Of a stretch of 64,000 nt of DNA, positions 27,885 through 36,346 are shown one piece after another. Every line of letters begins with the position of its first letter. Position 1 is the first letter of the stretch. The DNA comes from Algoriphagus lacus (lineage in GTDB: Bacteria > Bacteroidota > Bacteroidia > Cytophagales > Cyclobacteriaceae): contig NZ_QXML01000005.1 in the NCBI RefSeq assembly GCF_003583985.1, forward strand, positions 62,001-126,000, in the 5' to 3' direction. The notes beneath the pieces are model-generated. The model was not told where the DNA came from, made no database searches, and saw only the letters and a program-made list of their open reading frames with translations. The position numbers were made by a program, and so were the translations under genes.

Positions 27885-29921
27885 ATGACTAACCCGCTTT
27901 TGGCAGAATTTGCCACCCCATTTGAATCGGCTCCATTTCATCTGATAAAAACCGAACATTTCCTTCCTGCAGTGAAAGAAGCCATCCTGCTGGCCAAGGA
28001 GGACATCAGAAATATCAAGTCCCATCCACTCCCTACTTTTGAAAACACGATCGAAGCACTGGATCGATCCGGTAAAAAACTGGGGGTGATATCGGCAATT
28101 TTTTTCAACCTCAATTCTGCGGAAACCAATGACGAAATTCAGAAACTGGCGAGAGAAATTTCGCCATTGTTAACGGAGCATTCCAATGATATTTTGTTGG
28201 ATCAGGAGCTTTTCCAGCGGATTGCTCAGGTTTTTGAGCAAAAGGACAACCTCAACCTCAATCCCGAACAAAATACTTTACTGGAAAAAAACTATAAATC
28301 CTTTGTCCGAAACGGGGCGAAACTAGGACCGGAGGATGCAGATAAACTCCGGAAAATCGACCAAGAATTGGCTCAATTGAGTCTGAAATTTGGCGAAAAC
28401 GTCCTCGCGGAAACCAATAAATACGTGCACTTTATCGATCAGGAATCTGAATTGGAAGGTTTACCTGAAGGTATCAAAGAAGCAGCGGCACAAATTGCTG
28501 AAGAGAAAGGAAAACCGGGGAATTGGGCTTTTACGCTGGATTACCCGAGCTATATCCCGGCAATGACCTATGCTAAAAATCGGGAATTGCGAAAGACCTT
28601 ATTTCTCGCCTACAATACCAAATCCTCAAAAGGAGACGAACTTGACAATCAGGAAATCATCAAAACCCTGCTTCAACTCCGCCACGACCGGGCCAATTTA
28701 CTTGGCTATCCCTCACACGCGGATTTTGTTTTAGAAGAAAGAATGGCCAAAAGCCCTCAGACAGTTCTGGAGTTTTTGGAATCATTCCTACAAAAAGCCA
28801 AACCGAAAGGCGAGGCAGATGTCCGGGAAGTGGCTGAGTTTGCCAAAAAACTGGATGGATTGGAAAACTTGGAACGATGGGATTTTGCCTATTATTCCGA
28901 ATTGTTGAAGAAAGAAAAATACGCCTTGGATGATGAATTGCTCCGTCCTTATTTCCAGTTGGAGCATGTGATTGAGGGTGTGTTTCAGACAGCCGGGAAA
29001 CTATACGGCTTAACCTTCAGCCCCAATTCTGAAATCCCGGTCTATCATCCTGAAGTCACAGCTTATGAAGTAAAAGACCGAAACGGAAAGCATTTGGCTG
29101 TATTCTATGCGGACTTTTTCCCAAGATCAGGAAAGCGAAACGGGGCTTGGATGACTTCTTACCGAGGTCAAAACATGGAAGCCGGCACTGATCATCGCCC
29201 GCACATTTCCATAGTCTGCAATTTTACCAAGCCGACTAAAAGCAAGCCCAGCTTACTCACTTTCAATGAGGTAACGACGCTTTTCCACGAGTTTGGACAT
29301 GCGCTACACGGGATTTTAGCCAGAGGAACCTACGAATCCCTTTCCGGAACGAGTGTCTTTTGGGATTTTGTGGAGCTTCCCTCCCAGATTTTTGAAAACT
29401 GGTGCTATGAAAAAGAATGCTTGGATCTTTTTGCAAAGCATTACCAAACCGAGGAGAAAATCCCGGCTGAACTGATTGAGAAAATCAAAAATGCAGCGAA
29501 TTTCCAGCAGGGATACATGACGGTGAGGCAGATCAGCTTTGGGCTTTTGGATATGGCCTATCACAGCAAAGGCCCATCTTCAATTACAGATATCCGATCC
29601 TTTGAAGAAGAGGTGATGAAAAAAACGGATCTTCTGCCAAAAGTTCCCGGAACAATGGTGAGCACCAGTTTCTCCCATATATTCCAGGGAGGATATTCTT
29701 CAGGCTACTACAGCTACAAGTGGGCGGAAGTGTTGGATGCGGACGCTTTTGAACTGTTTTTGGAAAAAGGAGTATTTGATCAAGGAACCGCACAATCCTT
29801 TGAGAAAAACATCCTTTCTGCCGGAGGCAGTGAACATCCATCGATTTTATTCAAGCGATTCAGAGGAAGAGATCCAAAACCGGAAGCTTTACTTAAAAGA
29901 TCAGGCTTAATTTCAGCCTAA
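27885..29921 (+). CDS. M3 family oligopeptidase (oligopeptidase A/Dcp-like)
   Basis: A 678-residue zinc peptidase of the M3 family, which cleaves short peptides in the cytoplasm. The zinc motif is HEFGH with His468, Glu469 and His472 in TLFHEFGHALHG; SGTSVFWDFVELPSQIFENW and GGYSSGYYSYKWAEVLDAD are further M3 signatures. No signal peptide is apparent. It is 24 bases downstream of the TIR-like gene with no terminator between, so co-transcription is likely. Similarity is to the oligopeptidase A/Dcp branch rather than to PepF. Confidence 0.93.
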   Translation: MTNPLLAEFATPFESAPFHLIKTEHFLPAVKEAILLAKEDIRNIKSHPLPTFENTIEALDRSGKKLGVISAIFFNLNSAETNDEIQKLAREISPLLTEHSNDILLDQELFQRIAQVFEQKDNLNLNPEQNTLLEKNYKSFVRNGAKLGPEDADKLRKIDQELAQLSLKFGENVLAETNKYVHFIDQESELEGLPEGIKEAAAQIAEEKGKPGNWAFTLDYPSYIPAMTYAKNRELRKTLFLAYNTKSSKGDELDNQEIIKTLLQLRHDRANLLGYPSHADFVLEERMAKSPQTVLEFLESFLQKAKPKGEADVREVAEFAKKLDGLENLERWDFAYYSELLKKEKYALDDELLRPYFQLEHVIEGVFQTAGKLYGLTFSPNSEIPVYHPEVTAYEVKDRNGKHLAVFYADFFPRSGKRNGAWMTSYRGQNMEAGTDHRPHISIVCNFTKPTKSKPSLLTFNEVTTLFHEFGHALHGILARGTYESLSGTSVFWDFVELPSQIFENWCYEKECLDLFAKHYQTEEKIPAELIEKIKNAANFQQGYMTVRQISFGLLDMAYHSKGPSSITDIRSFEEEVMKKTDLLPKVPGTMVSTSFSHIFQGGYSSGYYSYKWAEVLDADAFELFLEKGVFDQGTAQSFEKNILSAGGSEHPSILFKRFRGRDPKPEALLKRSGLISA

Positions 29922-29974
29922 TTGGAAAATATCTTTAATAGTCCTACCTTTTTTCGGGTCAAACTTCCGTAAAA

Positions 29975-31069
29975 ATGCTATCAAAACATCTGAATTTACC
30001 CTCCTATTTAAAAGCGCTTTCTGTGATGGTATTTATCATCGTATTGGTGTTTTTTCTAATCGTTGGAAAGAGTCTTTTGGTTCCGCTTTTTATGGGGGGA
30101 TTCTTTGCGATTCTCTTTACTCCATTAGGCATGTTAATGGAAAAGTACCGAGTCCCAAGAACACTGAGTTCGTTTATTTCTCTTCTCCTCATGGTCGCTC
30201 TTGTGGTAGGGTTGGTCAGTTTCATTGTCGGAAACGTGGTGAGCTTTACCAAGGACTTCACCAATGTTAGTGAACGTCTAGTCAGTGTGGGTCAGCAAGT
30301 GGATACTTGGACTGAAGAAAATTTTGGAATCAACGAAAAATTGGCTGAGAAAGCAGAATCTCAATATCTGATCAATTATCTGGATGAGCACAGCAACAGT
30401 ATTTCAAACTTTGCTTTGAACACGATTGGCTCACTTTCAGGATTGGTCCTGATTCCTGTTTTCATGTTTTTCTTTTTGCTATATCGGGATCATTTGACCA
30501 GAATGATCGTGATGATCTACCGGGACAAAGATCCCACCCTGGTAAAAATGAGAATAACCAACCTCCGAAAAGTAATTCTAAACTACATTGTAGGGGTCGG
30601 AAAAGTAATGGTGATTTTAGCCATTCTTAATATCACGGCCTACTCACTGCTTGGGGTTAAGCACGCAATCTTCTTTGGAATTATTGGGGCCATTTTAAAT
30701 ATCATCCCTTATGTGGGACCTTTCTTTGGAGTGCTTTTACCTATTACTTATTCCTTTTTGACAATGGATAGCCTATTCTATCCGGTTGCGATTTTGGTGA
30801 TTTACCAAATAATCCAAACGGTGGAAGGCAACTTCTTAACTCCAAAAATTGTAGGAGGAAATGTGAATCTCAATGCCTTCATTACCTTTTTGGGTTTATT
30901 GGTTGGGGGTGCGATTTGGGGAGTAGCAGGAATGATCCTTGTGATCCCAACCATGGCGATTTTAAGGGAGATTTTTGAATTAAATGAAGATACACGACCA
31001 TTTGCAATGCTTTTGGGAGAGGAAAAAAATGACAAGCAGTATTTACCTGAGGATGAAACTACCGAATAA
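29975..31069 (+). CDS. AI-2E family transporter
   Basis: A 364-residue inner-membrane permease of the AI-2E family (YdiK/TqsA/PerM type), with about eight hydrophobic segments, an extracytoplasmic region at about residues 90-140 and the family's AILNIIPYVGPFFGVLLP in the C-terminal half. The family name comes from TqsA; most members have other or unknown substrates (some move Na+). A second, distinct member occurs in this window at 42904-43998. The TPR lipoprotein gene starts inside its last codons. Confidence 0.9.
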   Translation: MLSKHLNLPSYLKALSVMVFIIVLVFFLIVGKSLLVPLFMGGFFAILFTPLGMLMEKYRVPRTLSSFISLLLMVALVVGLVSFIVGNVVSFTKDFTNVSERLVSVGQQVDTWTEENFGINEKLAEKAESQYLINYLDEHSNSISNFALNTIGSLSGLVLIPVFMFFFLLYRDHLTRMIVMIYRDKDPTLVKMRITNLRKVILNYIVGVGKVMVILAILNITAYSLLGVKHAIFFGIIGAILNIIPYVGPFFGVLLPITYSFLTMDSLFYPVAILVIYQIIQTVEGNFLTPKIVGGNVNLNAFITFLGLLVGGAIWGVAGMILVIPTMAILREIFELNEDTRPFAMLLGEEKNDKQYLPEDETTE

Positions 31070-31985
31070 AATCTTAACAGGAATTTTCCTGACCTTATTG
31101 ATCAGCTGTGATAGCCTTGAGGATAAAAAAGGTAGGTTTCTCTTAAAGGGTAACGAAAAACTGGAAGAAAACGACCCTAAGTCTGCCATCGAGTTTTACA
31201 ATGAGGCCATTGCATTGGACTCTACCTATGCGGATGCGTATTACAACAAAGCCATGGCCCATCTTCGGCTTAACCAACTGGAAGAGACCATAGCCGATTT
31301 GAGCAAAGCCATTCAATTCCGTCCGGATTATTTTGATGCGATATTCCAACGCGGTCTAAGCTATCTGGATAACGGAGAATTCTACAAGGCCAGAGAAGAT
31401 GCCGAGCGACTACTCAAGCTTGATTCCAATAACTGGAAATCCTATTTCTTAACAGGCCTTAGTCAGGAAAAGCTAAAAAATCTACCGGAAGCACTGAAGG
31501 CTTTTGAAAAAGCTTCGAGTATGGAGCCAGCAAATTCAGATCTTTTGGTCAATCAGGCTACAATTCACTATTATCAAAAAGAGTACAACCTAGCCAAAGA
31601 AATTCTATCCAAAGCGGAAACCATCAACCCTTCCGAACCCAACCTTCACAATCTCCGATCCATGATTCTTTTTGATGAAAAGGATTATTCGGGAGCATTG
31701 AGCTCTGTTGAAAAAGCAATTACCCTAGACAATCGACAGGCCTATTTCTACAATAACAAAGGACTATATCTGCTCTTTTTGCAAAAACCGGAAGAAGCTA
31801 TAACGCTAATCAATCAAAGTATCCAAATGGACTCCAAAAATCCATTCGCTATGCGAAACAAAGGGATTTACTACGTAATGCAGGGGGATAAAATCTCAGC
31901 ACTGCAATATTTGGAAGACTTGATAAAAAATTATCCGGACATGGATTTACTACAGGAATACTACCAAAAGGCTCAGGCCTTGTAG
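31053..31985 (+). CDS. TPR-repeat lipoprotein
   Basis: A 310-residue lipoprotein of tetratricopeptide repeats. The ATG at 31053 gives a short signal with lipobox LLISC (Cys17); longer in-frame starts at 30984 and 31029 would bury this signal and were rejected. The TPR units run from about residue 30 to the end with the usual 34-residue period (for example NKAMAHLRLNQLEETIADLSKA). TPRs bind proteins, so this is probably a periplasmic or outer-membrane scaffold. The start overlaps the permease stop by 17 bases. The 3' end overlaps the hybrid kinase gene by 13 bases, tail to tail. Confidence 0.85.
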   Translation: MKLPNKILTGIFLTLLISCDSLEDKKGRFLLKGNEKLEENDPKSAIEFYNEAIALDSTYADAYYNKAMAHLRLNQLEETIADLSKAIQFRPDYFDAIFQRGLSYLDNGEFYKAREDAERLLKLDSNNWKSYFLTGLSQEKLKNLPEALKAFEKASSMEPANSDLLVNQATIHYYQKEYNLAKEILSKAETINPSEPNLHNLRSMILFDEKDYSGALSSVEKAITLDNRQAYFYNNKGLYLLFLQKPEEAITLINQSIQMDSKNPFAMRNKGIYYVMQGDKISALQYLEDLIKNYPDMDLLQEYYQKAQAL

Positions 31986-34906
31986 TTTTTCTCAGCGATC
32001 ACTTCTTTGATCTTTTTCAAAAGCTCAGCGGCGTCGATCGGTTTGGCTACAAAACCTTCAAAACCGCATTCGTCGATGCGTTCCATTATTTCAAGCTTTG
32101 CGGCAGCGGTCAATGCTATGATTGGGGTTTGGGAAAACTTCTTAATCTCAATGGTGGCTTCAAACCCATCCATTTCAGGCATTTGAATATCCATCAAAAT
32201 GCAGTCAAACTTTTCTTTTCGCGCAGCTTCTACCGCTTCAATACCATTGTGGGCACGCTCAAAAGTATATCCCCATTTTTTGATGATCTTTCCAAGCACA
32301 AGGGAATTCACTTCGTTGTCCTCAGCCATAAGCAAATGAAGACCATCGAAGGTTGGGGCATGGTTATCGACTTTTGAGGTAATGATTTGCTCTTCTTCAG
32401 CCTTGTCAAACTCAAGTTCAAAATAGAATCTGCTACCTTTTCCGACAGCAGAATCGATTGAAATTTTTCCTCCCATCAAATTCAGAAGCTTTCTGGTAAT
32501 CGAAAGTCCAAGTCCCGTTCCTCCATACTTAGTGCTAAATGTGGGTTTCACTTGGTCAAAATCATCAAAGATTTTCTCCTGGTGCTCAGGTGCAATTCCT
32601 ATTCCGGTGTCCTTCACCTCAAAATACACCCTGACTTTATTCCTCACATTCCCAACCAGATCTACTTTCACATCGACATTGCCTTCGTTTGTGAATTTCA
32701 GAGCATTGGTAATCAGGTTATTGAGCACTTGAGAAAGACGGGTTTTATCTCCTTTGACACTTATATTGAGTCCATCTGAAAGGTGAAGTTCAAGTTTGTT
32801 CTTACTGTCTTTGGCATGAAACGACAACCCTTTTATAATCTGATCCATCAGGTTCTTAAGATTGAAAGGATTGTGCTCAATGGTCAACTTACCGGCTTCA
32901 ATTTTTTGGAAGTCGAGCAAATCATTGATCATGATAATCAAATTATCGACTGCAAAATTGATCGTATTCAATGCTGTCTTTTGGGCCTCAGTTGGGTCTT
33001 CATGGAACAAAGAATAAACCGATCCGGAAATCGCATTCAATGGGGTTCTCAGTTCATGACTGATCATGGAGAGGAAGTCGGACTTAATCTGGTTTGCTTT
33101 CTCTGCAGCCAACCTCGCTTCATCCAGTTTTGCCTCAAATTCCTTCTGCTTGGAAATATCAGTCAGGTAACCATACCAAACCATATCTCCACTTTCTAAT
33201 GATTGGGGTCTGGCGGCTCCCAAAACCCAGCGATAATCTTGGCCCTTTTCGCCTGATTTCACGCGAAACTGGCACTGCCATGGTTCCATTTTCTTTGCAG
33301 AAGCAACAGAAGACATTATTACCAAAGGCAAATCCTGAGGATGAACTTTGGAGATCGCCGCTGAAATATCTGTGAATTGGTGTATCTCTTCCTGGGACAA
33401 ACCAAGCACTGAATTGATCCCTTTGGAAAGGAAGGAGAAATTCATCTGACCTTCGGAATTCAGAACCAGTTGGTACAAACCACCTGGAACCTGCTCGGTC
33501 AGATTCATGAGGAAGTCGCTACTGGCTTCAACTTTCTTCTCCAGCGTGATTTTTTCCGAAATATTTCGGAAAGAAAGTATGATGTAATCCTCTTGACTGA
33601 TGGATGTTTTTTTGGCTGCTACTTCAAGAGTAAGCTGCTTTCCTTTTTCATTGATCAAAAGCGTGGAAAATCTGGAAACAGAAGTATCACTTGCCGGGGA
33701 ACTGATCCACTCCGACCATTGATTGGCTTCTTCAAAAAACACACTCAAGTCCTCTAAATGTGAAAGGTGGAATGACTTTTCGAAACCAAAAAGCTCCAGA
33801 ACTTCCTTATTTGCCAGGAAAATTTTCCCTGTTGGCTCAACGATCATCATCGCTTCAGGACTTTCCATCCAAAGCATTCGATGCATTTCCAAATTCTGAT
33901 GCAACGATTGACTTTTGGAATCATCCCAAATTATACCCCAAACAGATTCCTGTTGGTTTTCCGGGAAGAAAGCGGAGAAGCCGATTTTTTTACCTGTAGG
34001 CAACTCTAAAGTGCCTTCAAATTCCTTTTGACCGGGTTTCTTAACCGAGGCCGCCGAATTGATTTGTTTGTAAAAAGATGATTGTAATTCTTCCTTACCG
34101 TAATTCTGCCCTAAAAGAGAGCCAATAATGTCTTCAGAGGCCGGTTCAAGGGTAAGTTCTTTGTTTTTGAGATCTAGCTTCCAGTTTCCGAATTTGGTCA
34201 AATCAGGAGCTTTGCTTCGAAGTAATTCTAATTTTTTCTCATTATTTCTTTTGACAACTCTCTGGGAAATATCCCTGGCGATCACAAAAAAAGTCTCCGG
34301 ATTAAACTGAACTGAACATTCGAGATGGCGATACTTCCCATCTTTTCCAAGAAACCTGAATTCACAAAATGCCACCTCAGGACTATTCTGATTTGCTTTC
34401 CAAAGGTTTTGAACCTCCTTTAGATCTTCTTCATGAATAAAGGGACAAAGGTTAGTGTTCAACAATTCCGCCACTTCATACCCAAGAACAGGTAATACAC
34501 TGGCATTTAAATAAGTCAAATGATCATATTTCCCAATAGCAATAAGGTCAAGCTTCGAAGTGAAAAACTGATAGGCCTCCTTTTTACTCGGTAAGCCATG
34601 AGTCTTGATTTCCTTTCCCTTGTAAAACAGGAAATAATTAGAACCGCTATCCTGAGGCAATTCAAGCTTGAAGGAATAGTCCTTGTTCTGGTGAGTGAGT
34701 ACTAATTCCTCTTTAAAAATATAGGCGGTGATATCGAGTCCAAGACCAACCAACGTTCGATCAGTAAGTGAATTCCCGATTAATTCTTCAAAGGCCTCGT
34801 TAGCATAAAAAATGGAGTACGGATAGGTATCATCAGCAAGAAAGACCATTTCCGAAGATTCGTAAATGATCTTTTTAAACGTGCTGTTTATCCCTTTATC
34901 CTGCAT
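31973..34906 (-). CDS. Multi-PAS hybrid sensor histidine kinase
   Basis: A 977-residue soluble hybrid kinase. Four or five PAS-type sensor segments cover about residues 1-590. The dimerisation/phospho-acceptor domain follows with His617 in MISHELRTP, then the ATPase domain (LITNALKF, DTGIGI, GGTGLGLSITRKL), and a C-terminal receiver with phospho-acceptor Asp906 in CILMDIQMPEMDG. No membrane segment is seen, so it senses a cytoplasmic signal. The frame is open from a TTG at 34960, but the ATG at 34906 was preferred. A hybrid kinase needs an Hpt partner; the only one in the window is encoded at 5095-5847. Confidence 0.9.
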   Translation of the reverse strand: MQDKGINSTFKKIIYESSEMVFLADDTYPYSIFYANEAFEELIGNSLTDRTLVGLGLDITAYIFKEELVLTHQNKDYSFKLELPQDSGSNYFLFYKGKEIKTHGLPSKKEAYQFFTSKLDLIAIGKYDHLTYLNASVLPVLGYEVAELLNTNLCPFIHEEDLKEVQNLWKANQNSPEVAFCEFRFLGKDGKYRHLECSVQFNPETFFVIARDISQRVVKRNNEKKLELLRSKAPDLTKFGNWKLDLKNKELTLEPASEDIIGSLLGQNYGKEELQSSFYKQINSAASVKKPGQKEFEGTLELPTGKKIGFSAFFPENQQESVWGIIWDDSKSQSLHQNLEMHRMLWMESPEAMMIVEPTGKIFLANKEVLELFGFEKSFHLSHLEDLSVFFEEANQWSEWISSPASDTSVSRFSTLLINEKGKQLTLEVAAKKTSISQEDYIILSFRNISEKITLEKKVEASSDFLMNLTEQVPGGLYQLVLNSEGQMNFSFLSKGINSVLGLSQEEIHQFTDISAAISKVHPQDLPLVIMSSVASAKKMEPWQCQFRVKSGEKGQDYRWVLGAARPQSLESGDMVWYGYLTDISKQKEFEAKLDEARLAAEKANQIKSDFLSMISHELRTPLNAISGSVYSLFHEDPTEAQKTALNTINFAVDNLIIMINDLLDFQKIEAGKLTIEHNPFNLKNLMDQIIKGLSFHAKDSKNKLELHLSDGLNISVKGDKTRLSQVLNNLITNALKFTNEGNVDVKVDLVGNVRNKVRVYFEVKDTGIGIAPEHQEKIFDDFDQVKPTFSTKYGGTGLGLSITRKLLNLMGGKISIDSAVGKGSRFYFELEFDKAEEEQIITSKVDNHAPTFDGLHLLMAEDNEVNSLVLGKIIKKWGYTFERAHNGIEAVEAARKEKFDCILMDIQMPEMDGFEATIEIKKFSQTPIIALTAAAKLEIMERIDECGFEGFVAKPIDAAELLKKIKEVIAEKNYKA

Positions 34907-35028
34907 TGAAATAAAATTGCTGTGCTTTCTCCAATTGCCCAAGGCATTAACCTCGTTCAATTTCCGTAAACATACAGCAATTTGTATTTTGTAGCAAGTA
35001 ATTTACTTTTTGAAGCTATTTTTTTACA

Positions 35029-35718
35029 CTAAAAGTTGTAAAAATAACTAACCTTCGCCCAAAGGCGAGTCCTAAACCCTTCCTGAATGTAGCCATCGGT
35101 ACGATAATCTAAACCCCACTCCAGTTTTTCTGTTTTGCTGAAAAATTTTCCCAGAGAGGCCACCAGTCTATTTTCGATCTCAAAATCACCTCCTTGATGA
35201 CTAAAAATTGATTCTGCAGAGCTTAGAAAATATAATTCACCGGGATCAACTTCCGCGCCCTGAAGTGGCACTTCCACCGAAAGCCGATACCGAAACCTGA
35301 CTTCAAGTGGTTTATTTCGGGTAAAAGTCTGATCGGTTCTAAATCGATGATTGATTCTTACTACCCGGGATTTCTGAAGTAAAGCAAGCTGTTGAATAAT
35401 TCTATTGCCGTCTTCATTTTCTTGAAATCGATGGAACAACCCCAAAGCAACACTCATTCCGGGCCTAAGACTCCTGTCAAAAAAGCCCATGATATCAGTC
35501 CGGTAATGGGAAAATTGAGGATTCTCTGAGTCAGAATCCTGATTATCATAGAGTATCTCCTGATTTTCAATTTTAAAATTGAGTCGGTGTACTTCGTTTA
35601 ACTTTCGAGTAAGTGAGACCTCGGGAAATACACCTGTAAAAAATCTATGATTTGATTGAGCTTGAACTTTCAAACTCACGAAAACCAAGAAAACAGCAAG
35701 CAAAATTAGCTTTCTCAT
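35029..35718 (-). CDS. DUF2490 exported barrel-like protein
   Basis: A 229-residue exported protein with a signal peptide (cut near VQAQ, residue 21) and an even beta-strand pattern of RYR and FRT segments up to a C-terminal Phe, as in DUF2490 proteins. These are presumed small outer-membrane barrels of unknown function in Bacteroidota. Its ATG overlaps the stop of the upstream gene by one base (TAATG). A 13-base palindrome, AAGTAA-T-TTACTT at 34996-35008, lies between its stop and the hybrid kinase. Confidence 0.78.
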   Translation of the reverse strand: MRKLILLAVFLVFVSLKVQAQSNHRFFTGVFPEVSLTRKLNEVHRLNFKIENQEILYDNQDSDSENPQFSHYRTDIMGFFDRSLRPGMSVALGLFHRFQENEDGNRIIQQLALLQKSRVVRINHRFRTDQTFTRNKPLEVRFRYRLSVEVPLQGAEVDPGELYFLSSAESIFSHQGGDFEIENRLVASLGKFFSKTEKLEWGLDYRTDGYIQEGFRTRLWAKVSYFYNF

Positions 35719-36293
35719 TAAAAAACCAAATTATCCAAGGGGCGCAGTTGAACCTTAATGATCGAGATCAGAGAACCTTTCTCATCGAAAAGACCTTCCC
35801 AGACTTGCCAAGCTTCATTTTTTCCTTGAAAAACAATTTCATATTGGACAGTAATTCTCCCAGATTCGTCTTCATCAAAAAAATCCTCTAAGTCAGACTC
35901 TGACCCAATTAGTTGGCGTTGAATTTTTTGAACTGAAATTTCCTTAAACTCCTCGGAAAAATAATTCCTGATGTTAGTCCACGTCTCTGGAGGAATTTCG
36001 GAGGAAGGGATTTCAATTTCCACATCTTCGAGGTTACCCAGTGAATCAAACTCTACGCTATAGAGATAGCCATTCTTGGAAAACTTAGCTTCAAATGCTT
36101 TACCCTTTTGAGAATATTCCAGATACCATTTTGGCTTACGCAGGTCTTCGAATGCATCAGTAAGCCATTCTTTAGCAGAAATTGGCACTTGTGAAGGCTT
36201 AACTTTTACTTCCCTTTCTGTTTTTTCCTGAGAGAAGGCAAAAAAAGAAATCCAAAAAAAAATGATTGCAAGAATTGGGCGAACAAGCTTCAT
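35718..36293 (-). CDS. Exported 191-residue protein, possibly PepSY-like
   Basis: A signal peptide (about residues 1-21, ending AFSQ) precedes a 170-residue domain with PKWYLEYSQKGKAFEAKFSKNG and YSVEFDSLGNLEDVEIEI. This pattern recalls the PepSY-like folds of small Bacteroidota periplasmic proteins, but I cannot assign a family with confidence. It is coupled to the DUF2490 gene by a one-base overlap. The acn terminator ends only about ten bases before its ATG, so its own transcription depends on read-through or on a promoter inside the acn end. Confidence 0.65.
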   Translation of the reverse strand: MKLVRPILAIIFFWISFFAFSQEKTEREVKVKPSQVPISAKEWLTDAFEDLRKPKWYLEYSQKGKAFEAKFSKNGYLYSVEFDSLGNLEDVEIEIPSSEIPPETWTNIRNYFSEEFKEISVQKIQRQLIGSESDLEDFFDEDESGRITVQYEIVFQGKNEAWQVWEGLFDEKGSLISIIKVQLRPLDNLVF

Positions 36294-36302
36294 AGTTAAA
36301 AA

Positions 36303-36333
36303 GAAAAAACCGCGGCTTATGAAAGCCGCGGTT
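36303..36333 (-). terminator. Rho-independent terminator of acn
   Basis: CCGCGGCTT (36310-36318) and AAGCCGCGG (36323-36331) form a 9-bp GC-rich stem with a four-base loop; on the minus strand six T follow. It is 14 bases past the acn stop. Confidence 0.92.
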
Positions 36334-36346
36334 ATTATGTTTCAAT

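Noticed and set aside
29975..31069. Autoinducer-2 export implied by the AI-2E family name
   Set aside because: The family name derives from one member; no luxS or lsr genes are in the window and substrates vary.
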